Source of the DNA: Thalassia testudinum
Taxonomy: Eukaryota; Streptophyta; Magnoliopsida; Alismatales; Hydrocharitaceae
Assembly (NCBI GenBank): GCA_037157565.1
Contig: JAZHRO010000036.1
Location: 139,368,501 to 139,432,500 of the forward strand
Reading direction: 5' to 3'
DNA: 64,000 nt
This document shows, one piece after another, positions 55,026 through 64,000 of the stretch (its first letter is position 1; every line of letters starts with the position of its first letter). A program made the position numbers and the translations under genes. The notes beneath the pieces were generated by a model. That model was not told where the DNA came from. It was given only the letters and a program-made list of their open reading frames with translations, and did not search any database.

Positions 55026-56878
55026 TGATAAGTCCATTTAAATGGATTATTGTTACGCCTAAGTAATTCAATTCTAACATTGTATGTTTGTTAATAATCA
55101 CATTAGGTCATTAAATGATTGCATATGTCATTATTTAAGTTTACATTTATTCTATTGCTTATTATGTAATTATTTTATATTTCATGCAGGTCCCGCAACA
55201 ACGCACCCGTTACATCTCCTCCACTTAATCTACTCCATCAGGCTAATAATCGGGAAGAAGAGGGAGGAGGATTAATTGGGGAAAAGAATAGGGGGTGAAA
55301 AGATATTTTTCCCCACAAATTTCTCAACCTACGACCGGCCTCAACAACATCCCCCCAATAGCTGCCGGCCTCAACAACACCTCCCCAACAACGGCCGGCC
55401 AAATTTAGTAGGAGATTTAAAAGTCCCTTGACTTGCGGATGGGGGAGGAGATAAAAAGAGGCTCTTGGCAAAGGAGAGGAGGCTTCGTCTTCTTCTTCTC
55501 CCTCTGGGAGAATCATCTTCACCTTCCCAACCGTGGAGAGGGAGTGCACTATGGATCCAAGCAAGCACCACCCACTGCGCACCTCCAAGTGCACTTCATC
55601 TTCTCCTACAGCTGCTCCCTTGCACTGCCACAGCGAGCAAAGGACCTCTCCACCGCACGCACGTGCCCTTGCAACCCCTGCATCCTCCCACGCCAGCCTG
55701 CCTTCACCACGCTAAGCTTCCACCGCCTACTCGCACCCGCTTACCCTGCAGGTGCTGCACCAGCCCCCACCGCCCTTTGCGTGCCCTACAACCACGCCAG
55801 CTTGCCTTCACCGCGCCATGCTTCCACCACCTACTCGCACTTGCATGCCCTGTAGGCGCTGCACCAGCCCCCACCGCCCTTGCGCACCCTGCAACCACAC
55901 CCTTGCGTGTGCACCCTCACCACCCGCAGCACAGCCGTGCCCTCACGCGGCCAGTAGCCGCATGCGTGCCTCCTCCACTTTGTCTTCTTCATCTCCTTCG
56001 TTCTTCCACTGCTGCAACGAAGAGAGGAACCCAAAGCATGCAGCCGCGCCCTTGCACGCAGTACACCTCGCACCTCACAGCGCGCCCTCACCGCGTAGCG
56101 CTCTCAACGCACCCGTGAACGAGCGAGCAGCCGCAGGCACGCCACAGGCCGCACGCACAACTCTGCGACAGAACCCAACACCAGCATCTTCACCTCCACC
56201 ATCCGGTCACCACTGTCCACCTCCGACCGCCGTGTCACCTCCATTACAACGCCTGGCCTCCGACACACCTCCACCGAACTCCAGTCGGCCGATGATCGCC
56301 TCTCCACGCACACGCACAAGAGAGAAGGAGAATCCCCTGTTTTCTCCTCTATTAAAATTTACGAGGTATGCCATTGTCAAAGATACTATTCACTTATTTA
56401 TCTCATTATTATATTGCGGTAGAATTGCATGAATGACCCTCAATTCTAATTGAATTGCATGCAGTCACATTACATTCATCTCATGACTAAGCTAACATGT
56501 ATCTTTGTTATGGGGAACAAATTTTGATTGAGTTAAATTTGATGACGCTTGTCGGTATTAAGATAGCAATTCTGGTATTTCCATGGTGGTGATTTTGCAT
56601 GTGCCCCCTCAGATTCTTGGTTAATTATCTAAAGTGAGAATTTACGCTGGAAATGAGAACACTAGTCAGCATGCACATCCGTTGATATTCTTGATTGCTT
56701 GATGCATCATTACTCATTTTTTATAGGTTAATTCCTCCCTGTGGAAACGACCTAACTATTCGTGGTTAGATTCTGAAAATTAAAATGTTTTGAAAAGTGA
56801 TTTTCTACCACGCGATTAAATACAACGACACATCATTTTATGTTAAAGTTTTCAACGAAAACGAGGATTGCCCTTTCG
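55026..56878 (+). repeat. 3' LTR of H
   Basis: 1853 bp, from TGATAAGTCC to CCCTTTCG. The usual CA terminus has become CG by a transition; the 5' LTR ends CTTTCA. It is followed by GAGCC (56879-56883). The C-rich part holds long artefactual frames on both strands. Confidence 0.9.
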
Positions 56879-56883
56879 GAGCC

Positions 56884-57590
56884 CAACCCACCCAACCCTT
56901 TTAGGCACAACAATCCCAGTCTACTCCACAGCCTAGCAATTTTGAGATGGAAGATCTGAAAGCTATGATGAAGGCCATGCAAGAAAATAAAAATATGATC
57001 ATTCAATCTCAAAATAAGGCTATCCAAGAAATGCAATCTCAAATTGGCCATCTTGTTGAGGCTGTTAGATAATGCGACCATGGGAAATTGACCAACTCAT
57101 CTAAGGAGAACCCAAAGGGTAAAGGGCCCTTCATAAGGGAGCATGCTAAGGCTGTGACCGTTTTGAGGAGTGGTAAGCAATTTTTCAAATCTGAACTCGC
57201 TCCTACGGTCACCCCTCCTACCACTCCAACCAACACCTACACATCCACCGAGGAAGAACCACTCAGCCCTTCCTCCCTTGTAATCACCCATCTAAAGGAT
57301 GTTGTCCCCATTCCACCCTTGTCTCACCATGACAACCCTTCCACCCAGAGGCCGAGGGTGCCCTTTTCTGAGCGCTTGTTCGCCCCTGGGGCACCTATTG
57401 CTGGCTCATTTGGAGCCAAGGATAGGATGGATGAAATAATGGAGACATTCAAGCAAGTTCACATTAACTCGCCTCTTTTGGATGCTATCAAGCAAATACC
57501 TTCCTATGCTAACTTTCTAAGGACCTGTGCACCCAGAAGAGGAAAGCTAGGAAATAGGTCCAAGCTAAGGTTGTTTTGCCCGACCTAGTC
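56884..57590 (+). pseudogene. gag of C, 3' part
   Basis: Resumes the C gag after H: QPTQPF, then the coiled helix MEDLKAMMKAMQENKNMII and MQSQIGHLVEAVR, KGPFIREHAKAVTVLRSGK, the Pro/Thr-rich linker, NPSTQRPRVPFSERL and METFKQVHINSPLLDAIKQI. It aligns with E gag residues from about 395 to the end. Stops occur near 56908 (TAG for Gln) and at 57071 (TAA). A one-base loss near 57521 shifts the frame. In the E-like frame the gag end reads RK followed by TAG (57555-57557), exactly as in E. Confidence 0.87.
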
Positions 57591-58456
57591 AGCTCGATCC
57601 TACAACAAGGTACACCCCCAAGATGGACCTAGGAGCCCCATATATTTCTGTGGTCATTGGAGACCAATGCATCGATGAGGCTCTCCTCGATCTGGGAGCG
57701 AGGGTTAATATATTACCAAGCTCTGTCTATGAGCTACTAGGAGGAGGTGATTTGAAGCCTAGTCCTATAATCCTCCAAGTAGCTGATAGATTGCTGAAGA
57801 CACCACGTGGGCTCTTAGAAGATGTCCTGGTGAGAGTAGAGGACTTCTTCTTTCTCATTGACTTTCTGATATTGGACACTGACCCATCCAACATGCCCAC
57901 CAAGCCCACAATTATCCTAAGGCGTCCCTTTTTGGCTACAACCAATGCATCAATCAATTGCAAATCAGGGGCACTTAAGATGGGATTTGGGAACCGAAAG
58001 ATCCGTCTCAATGTGTTTGATGCTTATAAACAACCAGGATTAGAAGATTGTTCCCAAATTGAGGTGCTCGATGAGATTATCGAGGAGACAACACCAGCTA
58101 TTTTGTGTGATGATCCTCTCCAAATGGTCATTTACAAGGACCACACTCCGAATTTTGAAGGAGGGGATGATATGCCTGAATTAGAAGAGTTGTTGGGTGT
58201 CAAAGCTGAGTCCCTCTCCCCACCATGGACAATTAAGGTAGATCCGCTACCGGAGGTAGGGACATCGAATATAATTCCCTCGATTCAAAAAGCTCCCAAC
58301 TTGGAGCTTAAACCACTTCCAGAGACCCTCAAATATGTCTTCCTTGGGCCCAATGATACGCTCCCTGTCATCATCTCGACTGCTCTATCTGAGACGCAGG
58401 AGGGAGCACTAATTGAATGCCTAAACGGTACAAGGAAGCCATTGCTTGGACTATAG
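57591..58456 (+). pseudogene. Protease and linker of C pol
   Basis: The frame is restored near 57620 and reads [29 protein letters not shown], with the retropepsin DLG at about 57689. It is followed by LQVADRLLKTPRGLLEDV, IDFLILDTD and LRRPFLATTNASINC. The linker is acidic ([14 protein letters not shown]) and ends [24 protein letters not shown] frameshift near 58425 leads into RT in another frame. Confidence 0.88.
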
Positions 58457-60014
58457 CTGACATCAAAGGGGTTGACTCAACTCTCTGCATGCATCACATT
58501 TACATGGATGATTATGTGAAACCTTTTAGACATATGCAGAGGCGGTTAAATCCCAACATGCGGGAAGTGGTGAAAAAGGAAATTTTAAAATGGTTGGATG
58601 TGGGGATAATCTACCCCATTTCCGATAGTAAATGGGTCAATCCTATTCATGTGGTGCCCAAAAAGGCAGGATTCACGGTGGAGACTAATGAGAAAGGGGA
58701 GCCAGTCACCACCAGACCCACAACAGGATGGAGGGTATGCATCGATTACCGCCGCCTAAACACCGCTACCCAAAAAGACCACTTTCCCCTACCATTTATT
58801 GATCAGATACTGGAGAAATTGGCTGAGAATAAATACTTCTATTTTCTCGATGGATATTCTAGGTACAATCAGATTGCTGTCTTTCCGGACGACCAGGAGT
58901 GCACTACTTTCATGAGTCCTTATGGCACATTTGCCTTCCGTCGAATGCCATTTGGACTATGTAATGCTCCAGGAACATTTCAGCGGCATATGATGTCCAT
59001 CTTTTCGGACATGATTGACGAATTCGTTGAGGTTTTCATGGATGATTTTCCATATACGGCTCATCGTTTGACCACTGTCTCTCACATTTAGAAAAAGTTC
59101 GCACCCGCTGTAAGGAGATAGGATTGGTGCTTAGCTGGGAGAAAAGCCATTTTATGGTTGAACAAGGCATTGTTATTGGGCATGTAGTGTCCGAGCGAGG
59201 TTTAGAAGTGGACAAGGCCAAGGTTGAGTCCATTTCTAAGCTTCCACCGCCCACCAATGTCAAGCAGATTTATTCATTCCTAGGCCACGCTGGCTTTTAT
59301 AGGCGCTTCATTAAAGACTTTAGCAAGATTTCTAGGCCACTTTGCGACCTACTGGAGAAGGATACTCCCTTCATTTTTGATGCAAAGTGTGCCAAGGCCT
59401 TCCAATTCCTGAAGGAGGCCCTTATAACTACACCGATCCTACAAGCACCTGATTGGACCCTTCCATTTGAGTTAATGTGTGATGCCTCTGATTTTGCTGT
59501 GGGTGCGATCCTTGGTCAACGGGATGATAAGAAGCCTCATGTGCTATACTATGCAAGTAAGACTCTTACGGATCCACAGCAAAAGTACACTATGACAAAA
59601 AAGGAACTTCTTGCGGTAGTATTTGCTTTGGAGAAGCATAGGTCTTATCTTCTGGGATCCAAGGTTGTGGTCTATATTGATCACTCAGCCTTAAAACATT
59701 TTCTCACAAAGAAGGACACCAAACCTAGGCTGATTCGTTGGATTCTATTATTACAAGAGTTCGACCTTGATATCTGTGACAAGAAAGGGGTCGAAAATGT
59801 TGTTGTAGATCATTTGTCTAGGATCCCAGTTGAGGCTTCAACCCCGTCAGGAGACATTCATGACACCTTTCCTGACAAAATGGTAATGGCAGTACAACCT
59901 TCGACACCGCGGTATGCTAATGTTTGCAACTACTTGGTCACTGGTGAAACCCCTAGTACATGGAATAAGCGTAAGCGAGATAGATTTCTCGCTAACATCA
60001 AGTATTACCACTAG
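58417..60014 (+). pseudogene. Reverse transcriptase and RNase H of C
   Basis: RT has [80 protein letters not shown] and FMDD at 59035-59046. A single-base loss right after FMDD (59046-59050) shifts the frame, which is regained by 59124 ([20 protein letters not shown]). RNase [52 protein letters not shown], where the usual TDH is IDH. It ends at TAG 60012, a Trp codon in E (HWEEPEL). Confidence 0.9.
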
Positions 60015-61189
60015 GAGGATCCTGAGCTCTTTAGAATAGGCTGTGATCAAGTCTTACGTAGATGTATCCTAGAAGAGAAACAACAGAGTGTCTTGAATTT
60101 TTGTCACACATTGCACTGTGGAGGACACTTTAGTGTTAAGAAGACTGCTTATAAGGTTCTCCAATCTGGTTTCTGGTGGCCTTCACTTTTCAAAGACACA
60201 CTTTTGTGGAGGTTTGTCTTCTTTGTCAACAAACTGGAACTATTGGCAAGAAAGATGAGATGCCCCAACAAGCTATTCTTCCGGTAGAGATATTCAACGT
60301 TTGGGGCATAGATTTCATGGGTCCTTTCCCATCATCTCATGGCTTTGAATATATCCTCGTGCCAGTTGATTATGTGTCAAACTGGATAGAAGCTATTCCG
60401 ACAAGGACCAACGATCACTCTGTGGTCCTGCCTTTCGTTAAGGACAATATCATTTGCCGATTTGGTTGTCCTAGGATGATCATTAGTGATGGGGGACCTC
60501 ATTTCAGGAATGCACGCTTTACCCATCTTCTCAAAAGTCTTGGTGTCACCCACAAGGTGGCCTCCCCATATCATCCGCAGACGAGCAGACAGGTTGAAGT
60601 GTCAAATAGGGAGATCAAATGAATTCTGGAAAAAATTGTAAGGCCTGACAAGAAAGATTGGTCGAAGAAATTAGATGACACTCTACGGGCTTACAGAATG
60701 ACTTATAAGAGCCCCTTGGGGATGTCTCCCTTCCGTATAGTGTATGGCAAAGCTTGCCATTTGCCTGTTGAGATCGAGCGTAGAGCTTATTGGGCTATTA
60801 AGAATGTCAACATGGATCTAGAAAATGCAGGCAAAGCGTGCTTATTAGAACTAACCGAGCTTGAAGAATTGAGGAATGAGGCTTATGACATTGCTCAAGC
60901 TTATAAGGAGGGCACTAAGGTCTTGTATGATAAACACATCCTCCGCAAAACCTTTGAGCCCCACCAACACGTCTGGCTTTTCAATTCTAGACTCAAGCTT
61001 TTCCCTGGGAAACTGAAGTCCCATTGGGATGGGCCATACACTGTCATGCAGGTGTTCCCGCATGGTGTAGTTGAAATTCAGAATCCCTCATCTGGTGAGA
61101 CATTCAAGGTAAATGGCTAGTGCTTGAAACCTTATCTCACACTTTCTAATGGCCAGGTATTGGACACCTACAGATTGGAGGAGCCTTAG
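60015..61189 (+). pseudogene. Integrase of C
   Basis: HHCC region HTLHCGGHF and CLLCQQ, separated by a frameshift near 60200. Catalytic core [25 protein letters not shown] and QVEVSNRE is present. TGA at 60620 and TAG at 61118 (Gln of NGQRLKPY in E) interrupt it. The C-terminal domain has [18 protein letters not shown] and WDGPYTVMQV. Natural stop at 61187. Confidence 0.9.
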
Positions 61190-61237
61190 CTCCAATTGCT
61201 CTCCACCTCAGGTTGTCTTTCCTTGTTTTGGCTTTCC

Positions 61238-61272
61238 AATGCGGACATTGTCAGATCTAGGCATGGGGGGTA
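61238..61272 (+). promoter_or_regulatory. Internal polypurine-like motif of C
   Basis: AATGCGGACATTGT, then GATCTAGGCATGGGGGGTAT, just after pol. Confidence 0.55.
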
Positions 61273-61970
61273 TAACTTGGGGCTGTTTATAGCATTTATA
61301 CATATTCTGCATGCATAATTAGGACTTTAGTTTTGCAACAAAAAAAAAGGGAAGAAGAAGAAGAAGAGAGATGAAAAGGGAAAGAGCCAGAAGAAAAAGA
61401 TAGGCAAGACAAAATCATCTTAGTACCAGCATGTGATTATGAAAGAGTCACCTGAGTTTCGAGCTGGATCAGATGATGAATTAAGTCCTAAAGTGCTGAA
61501 GAGGAGATAAGTGAGGGATACCAACTTTAGGTCTCTTGGGTCTGTTCTAGGGCTTAAACACTCACGTACTTGTTAAGATCTGGACTATTCTTCAAGAGGT
61601 TGAGGAAGTTGCGAGGCCGATGTATTAAGTCTAAGGCTTAGGGAGTATTCAACCTCGTTGCCTGCCCTTTGGTTTGCGGGACTTGGTAACCTAAGCACCC
61701 AAAAAAAAAAATCACACACTGGTCTGGTTCAGTGCACATAACAAAGAATAATACCAAAAAGTGTTTGTTCTGAAAATGTTTTCCCGAAAGGTTGCCTTAG
61801 GAGCGGTTTGAAGACACAAGTTGATTGGATGAGTTCCCAGCGTGGAGAGGAATGTAAAATAAGCCCCTCAAAGATGCATTATAACATATCGTGTCCTCGA
61901 TACTTGTCTCTTAGGATATCTAGATATCCTACTGGGGGCACAGAAGCATCTTGTGCTGATTCAAATGCCG

Positions 61971-62111
61971 TGGGCGGCATTATCATGAAATGTCGATTGC
62001 CAAAGTCTGAATTTAGCTACAGAACATCATGGGCAGCACTATCCCAAAGTGTCGGAAGCTAGGGTTTTGGGGGTTGCCATTGGTGGTGCTATCCCAAAGC
62101 ATCGATTGCCA
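61971..62111 (+). repeat. Triple 32-base repeat in C
   Basis: Units at 61971-62002, 62030-62061 and 62080-62111 with core TGGGCRGCAYTATCCCAAAG and tail GTCGATTGCCA. Unit starts are 59 and 50 bases apart. Matches E and position 12-45. Confidence 0.8.
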
Positions 62112-62544
62112 GGGACCCTGCGAGAATTGATGGTGGGGACAAGGAATCTGATACAGATCGTGTTTAAAGCCAATCCAATGTTGAGTCTAGGGGAATTTAA
62201 AAAGAAAGAGAGAAAACTCTCAAAATAATATTTCTTCCTCTCTCTCTTACTAAAAATGCACTGGCAAAACTGAACCTAACCTTTCTATACATATGCACAG
62301 GTGCTTTAACCGCTGGGGTTAACAAACCTTTGGACAGTTTTTGCGAGCCTTAAAAACCTTTGCAGTGGACCTAAGACTAAGGCTAGGCAGGTCCATATCT
62401 TAGCTGGTACTTGAGTACCTTTAGGCCTATAGTTGGTATTTCAATCTAATTTCTAGAGTATGGTACGATAAGGCATCCTAACGATAAAATCCGGCCTGGA
62501 AACCTGTTCTGTTTCATATGATTTTGCTCGGGACTAGCAAAACT

Positions 62545-62560
62545 TAGGCATAAGGGTATT
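62545..62560 (+). promoter_or_regulatory. Polypurine tract of C (variant)
   Basis: TAGGCATAAGGGTATT directly before TGATGAGTCC, the same variant as in H. Confidence 0.75.
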
Positions 62561-62575
62561 TGATGAGTCCACTTT
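62561..62575 (+). repeat. First 15 bases of the C 3' LTR
   Basis: TGATGAGTCCACTTT matches the C 5' LTR start (TGATGGGTCCACTTT) at 14 of 15 positions and then stops where another LTR begins. The last five bases (ACTTT) should be the duplicated target of that insertion. Confidence 0.75.
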
Positions 62576-64000
62576 TGTTAAGACCCGTGCTGTCTGAGCC
62601 TTTTAAAACGTCTAGAACTTGGGTCAAACGTTTGGTCAGACGTCTGGACACCTTCCCAGACGTCTGGAAATCGAAAATTTTGAGTATGAGCTCGTGTGTG
62701 CGCGCGTGCTGCGCGCAGACAATACACTTCCCTCGTTTCTTCTTCTCTCTCCTTCCGTCGGACGAAAACCCTAACCCCACACCCTTATATAAGCCCCCCT
62801 CCTCTCCCTCATTTCACCCCACTTCCCAGCCACCTTCCTCTTACCCTCCAGCAAGAGCAGCCAAGCGAGAACGGCGGAGAGAAGGAGCGGTGTGAGAGGA
62901 GAGGAGGAGTGGCGTGATGAGGAGAGGAGAGAAAGCTTGCGAGCTCGCGTGGGAGCTCGCTGGTGAGCTCACGGTCGGTCAGCGCGTGCGCAAGGCGGAG
63001 GAGTGAGTCGGAGAGGTCCTCCCCGACACTGCTGCAGCCGGAGCAGCAGGCGAGAGGGCGGAAGTAGGATCTGGTTCTGGGTTTTTCCCAGAATCAAACA
63101 TCTGGAGCGACGTCCAGACGACGTAGTCGATGTTAGGAGGAGGTTCCAAACGACTGAGAAGTAGGTTTCGCGAAGGTACGTCTTCTTTACAGTTACGGCC
63201 ACGCAGGCTACTCCGTTGAGACACTATTTCTTGCCTTTTTGATGGAGATTCGGTTGATTCGTGCAGGAGTTGCTTCAGGAACGTGTGGGACACGCCCTCC
63301 CACGCACTTCAGACGTCTGGGCGAGGCACCAGACGGCGGGAAGCGCTTCCAGACGTCTAGAGAGGTGGTCAGACATCTGGAACTGGGTCCAGATGGTCCA
63401 GCGGAGTTCCTAGACGTCTGAGGAGTAGCGCAGGACTTGAGGTATGGCTTTGGACTCTTTTAAGACATCTGGAAGGTGTTCCAGACGTCTGATTTGAGTC
63501 AGGAACACTATTTTAACCCATTTAGGATCCGTTTGAGGTCCGATTTCCGCAATTAAGATACTGATGTTTCCCATATGATTTCCCCTACTTGTTGGAATAC
63601 TTTCTATACTGTTCTGAGTATTCTCTTGTAATTGATCCTTATGATAGGACTTATTTCCGTTGTGGGTTCGGAGCTTGCCGAGGCATGTGAGCCTGCCGTT
63701 CAAGCCCCCACTACTCCTGGGTTTACTGGTAGAGTGGCTTCCCCTTAATTTAATTGAAACTAAAATGCATGTATGGAATGAATGATTAGAACCTAGGATA
63801 TGGCATGAATCCTAGGATGAGAAACACTTAAAATGTCTGTAATGGATGATTGAATTGCAGTCTTGAATGAGTAGATAGAATGATAACAATTGCCTGTAAA
63901 TAAATAACAGCTGCCTGTGAAATGTAAAGTACTTGTGCTAGCAAACTGTTGCATGTGAATTCCTGTTGTTTATGTTAAATAACATACTATGAGCTACATG
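62576..64000 (+). repeat. LTR I, related to solo LTR S, runs off the window
   Basis: Starts TGTTAAGACCCGTGC and aligns with the minus-strand reading of S over its whole visible 1.4 kb. It carries at least seven GACGTC palindromes (62640-62670 and 63109-63490), a TATA box TATATAAG at 62786-62793 followed by a CT-rich region, and a GC-rich segment. Whether it is a solo LTR or part of a full element cannot be seen. Open frames such as 62560-62917 are not supported as genes. Confidence 0.8.
62786..62793 (+). promoter_or_regulatory. TATA box of LTR I
   Basis: TATATAAG followed by CCCCCCTCCTCTCCCTC, in the same relative position as the TATA-like box in S. Confidence 0.7.

Larger units (their letters stand above)
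28384..56878 (+). mobile_element. Element H: non-autonomous LTR retrotransposon with orphan ORF
   Basis: H has 5' LTR (28384-29506 plus 49469-50199, split by D), PBS 50202-50219, leader, one reading frame (51435-53450), 3' non-coding region, PPT and 3' LTR 55026-56878. The reconstructed 5' LTR is 1854 bp and the 3' LTR 1853 bp. No gag core, protease, RT, RNase H or integrase is detectable in its 4.8 kb interior, so it must have relied on proteins from another element. Its termini, PBS spacing and leader resemble C. Its 3' region resembles B. Confidence 0.88.
61190..62544 (+). other. 3' non-coding region of C with triple repeat
   Basis: No supported genes. It holds the internal polypurine-like motif (61238-61272), a GAAGAAGAAGAAG tract near 61350 and the triple repeat 61971-62111. 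The sequence is related to the E 3' region. Confidence 0.75.
24323..64000 (+). mobile_element. Element C: Athila-like retrotransposon, right end outside window
   Basis: C consists of 5' LTR 24323-25998, PBS, leader, gag 5' part 27256-28383, then (after H) gag 3' part and pol 56884-61189, a 3' region, PPT 62545-62560 and the first 15 bases of its 3' LTR (62561-62575), which is interrupted by LTR I. C and E belong to one gag-pol subfamily (MFGRR or MLGRRS gag start, DLGAxVNILP protease), distinct from A, B and D. It carries several single-base frameshifts and stops. Confidence 0.88.

Noticed and set aside
62560..62917. Frames at the start of LTR I, considered as a host gene with TATA box
   Set aside because: The sequence aligns with solo LTR S along its length, so the TATA box and the following region are LTR promoter and leader.

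Overview
This window looks like plant nuclear heterochromatin made entirely of Ty3/gypsy LTR retrotransposons inserted into one another. I see no host gene, tRNA, rRNA or CRISPR array, and nearly every base can be assigned to one of nine retroelement pieces. Five elements carry a primer-binding site matching the 3' end of plant tRNA-Asp (TGGCGCCGTTGCCGGGGA). Together with gag-pro-RT-RNaseH-IN order, DLG-type proteases, FMDD reverse transcriptases and 1.4-2.4 kb LTRs, this points to the Athila lineage of a flowering plant. The species cannot be named from this sequence.

Layout (letters are mine). The first 521 bases are the 3' non-coding end of one element (G), ending in a polypurine tract that abuts an LTR at 522-2754. 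That LTR also serves as the 5' LTR of element A (+). A's gag is interrupted by complete element B (4826-19147, TSD GAGGT). The A gag-pro junction is interrupted by a solo LTR, S (20264-22912, minus, TSD GTAAG). A's reverse transcriptase is interrupted by element C, which starts at 24323 and runs past the right edge. C's gag is interrupted by H (28384-56878, TSD GAGCT/GAGCC). H's 5' LTR is interrupted by D (29507-49463, TSD GCACG). D is interrupted just after pol by E (35641-47087, minus strand, TSD CCACT/CCACC). The 3' LTR of C is interrupted at 62576 by an LTR related to S (I). The deepest chain is A > C > H > D > E, five levels.

Coding state. B and A are heavily decayed, C moderately. D has a large gag deletion and two pol frameshifts. 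E is nearly intact, with only three in-frame stops. Many stops are TAG where a relative has CAG (Gln) or TGG (Trp), as expected for deamination of methylated cytosine at CHG sites. H is different: it has LTRs, PBS and PPT but no recognisable gag or pol. It carries one orphan reading frame of about 671 codons (51435-53450) and looks like a non-autonomous element.

The most interesting signals are non-coding and recur in elements whose LTRs differ: a triple repeat with conserved spacing in the 3' regions of C and E (one unit in G), an array of CCACCAAATA motifs shared by B and H, a second polypurine-like motif (AGGCATGGGGG) just downstream of pol in five elements, four stacked palindromes in the D LTR, and arrays of GACGTC palindromes in several LTRs.
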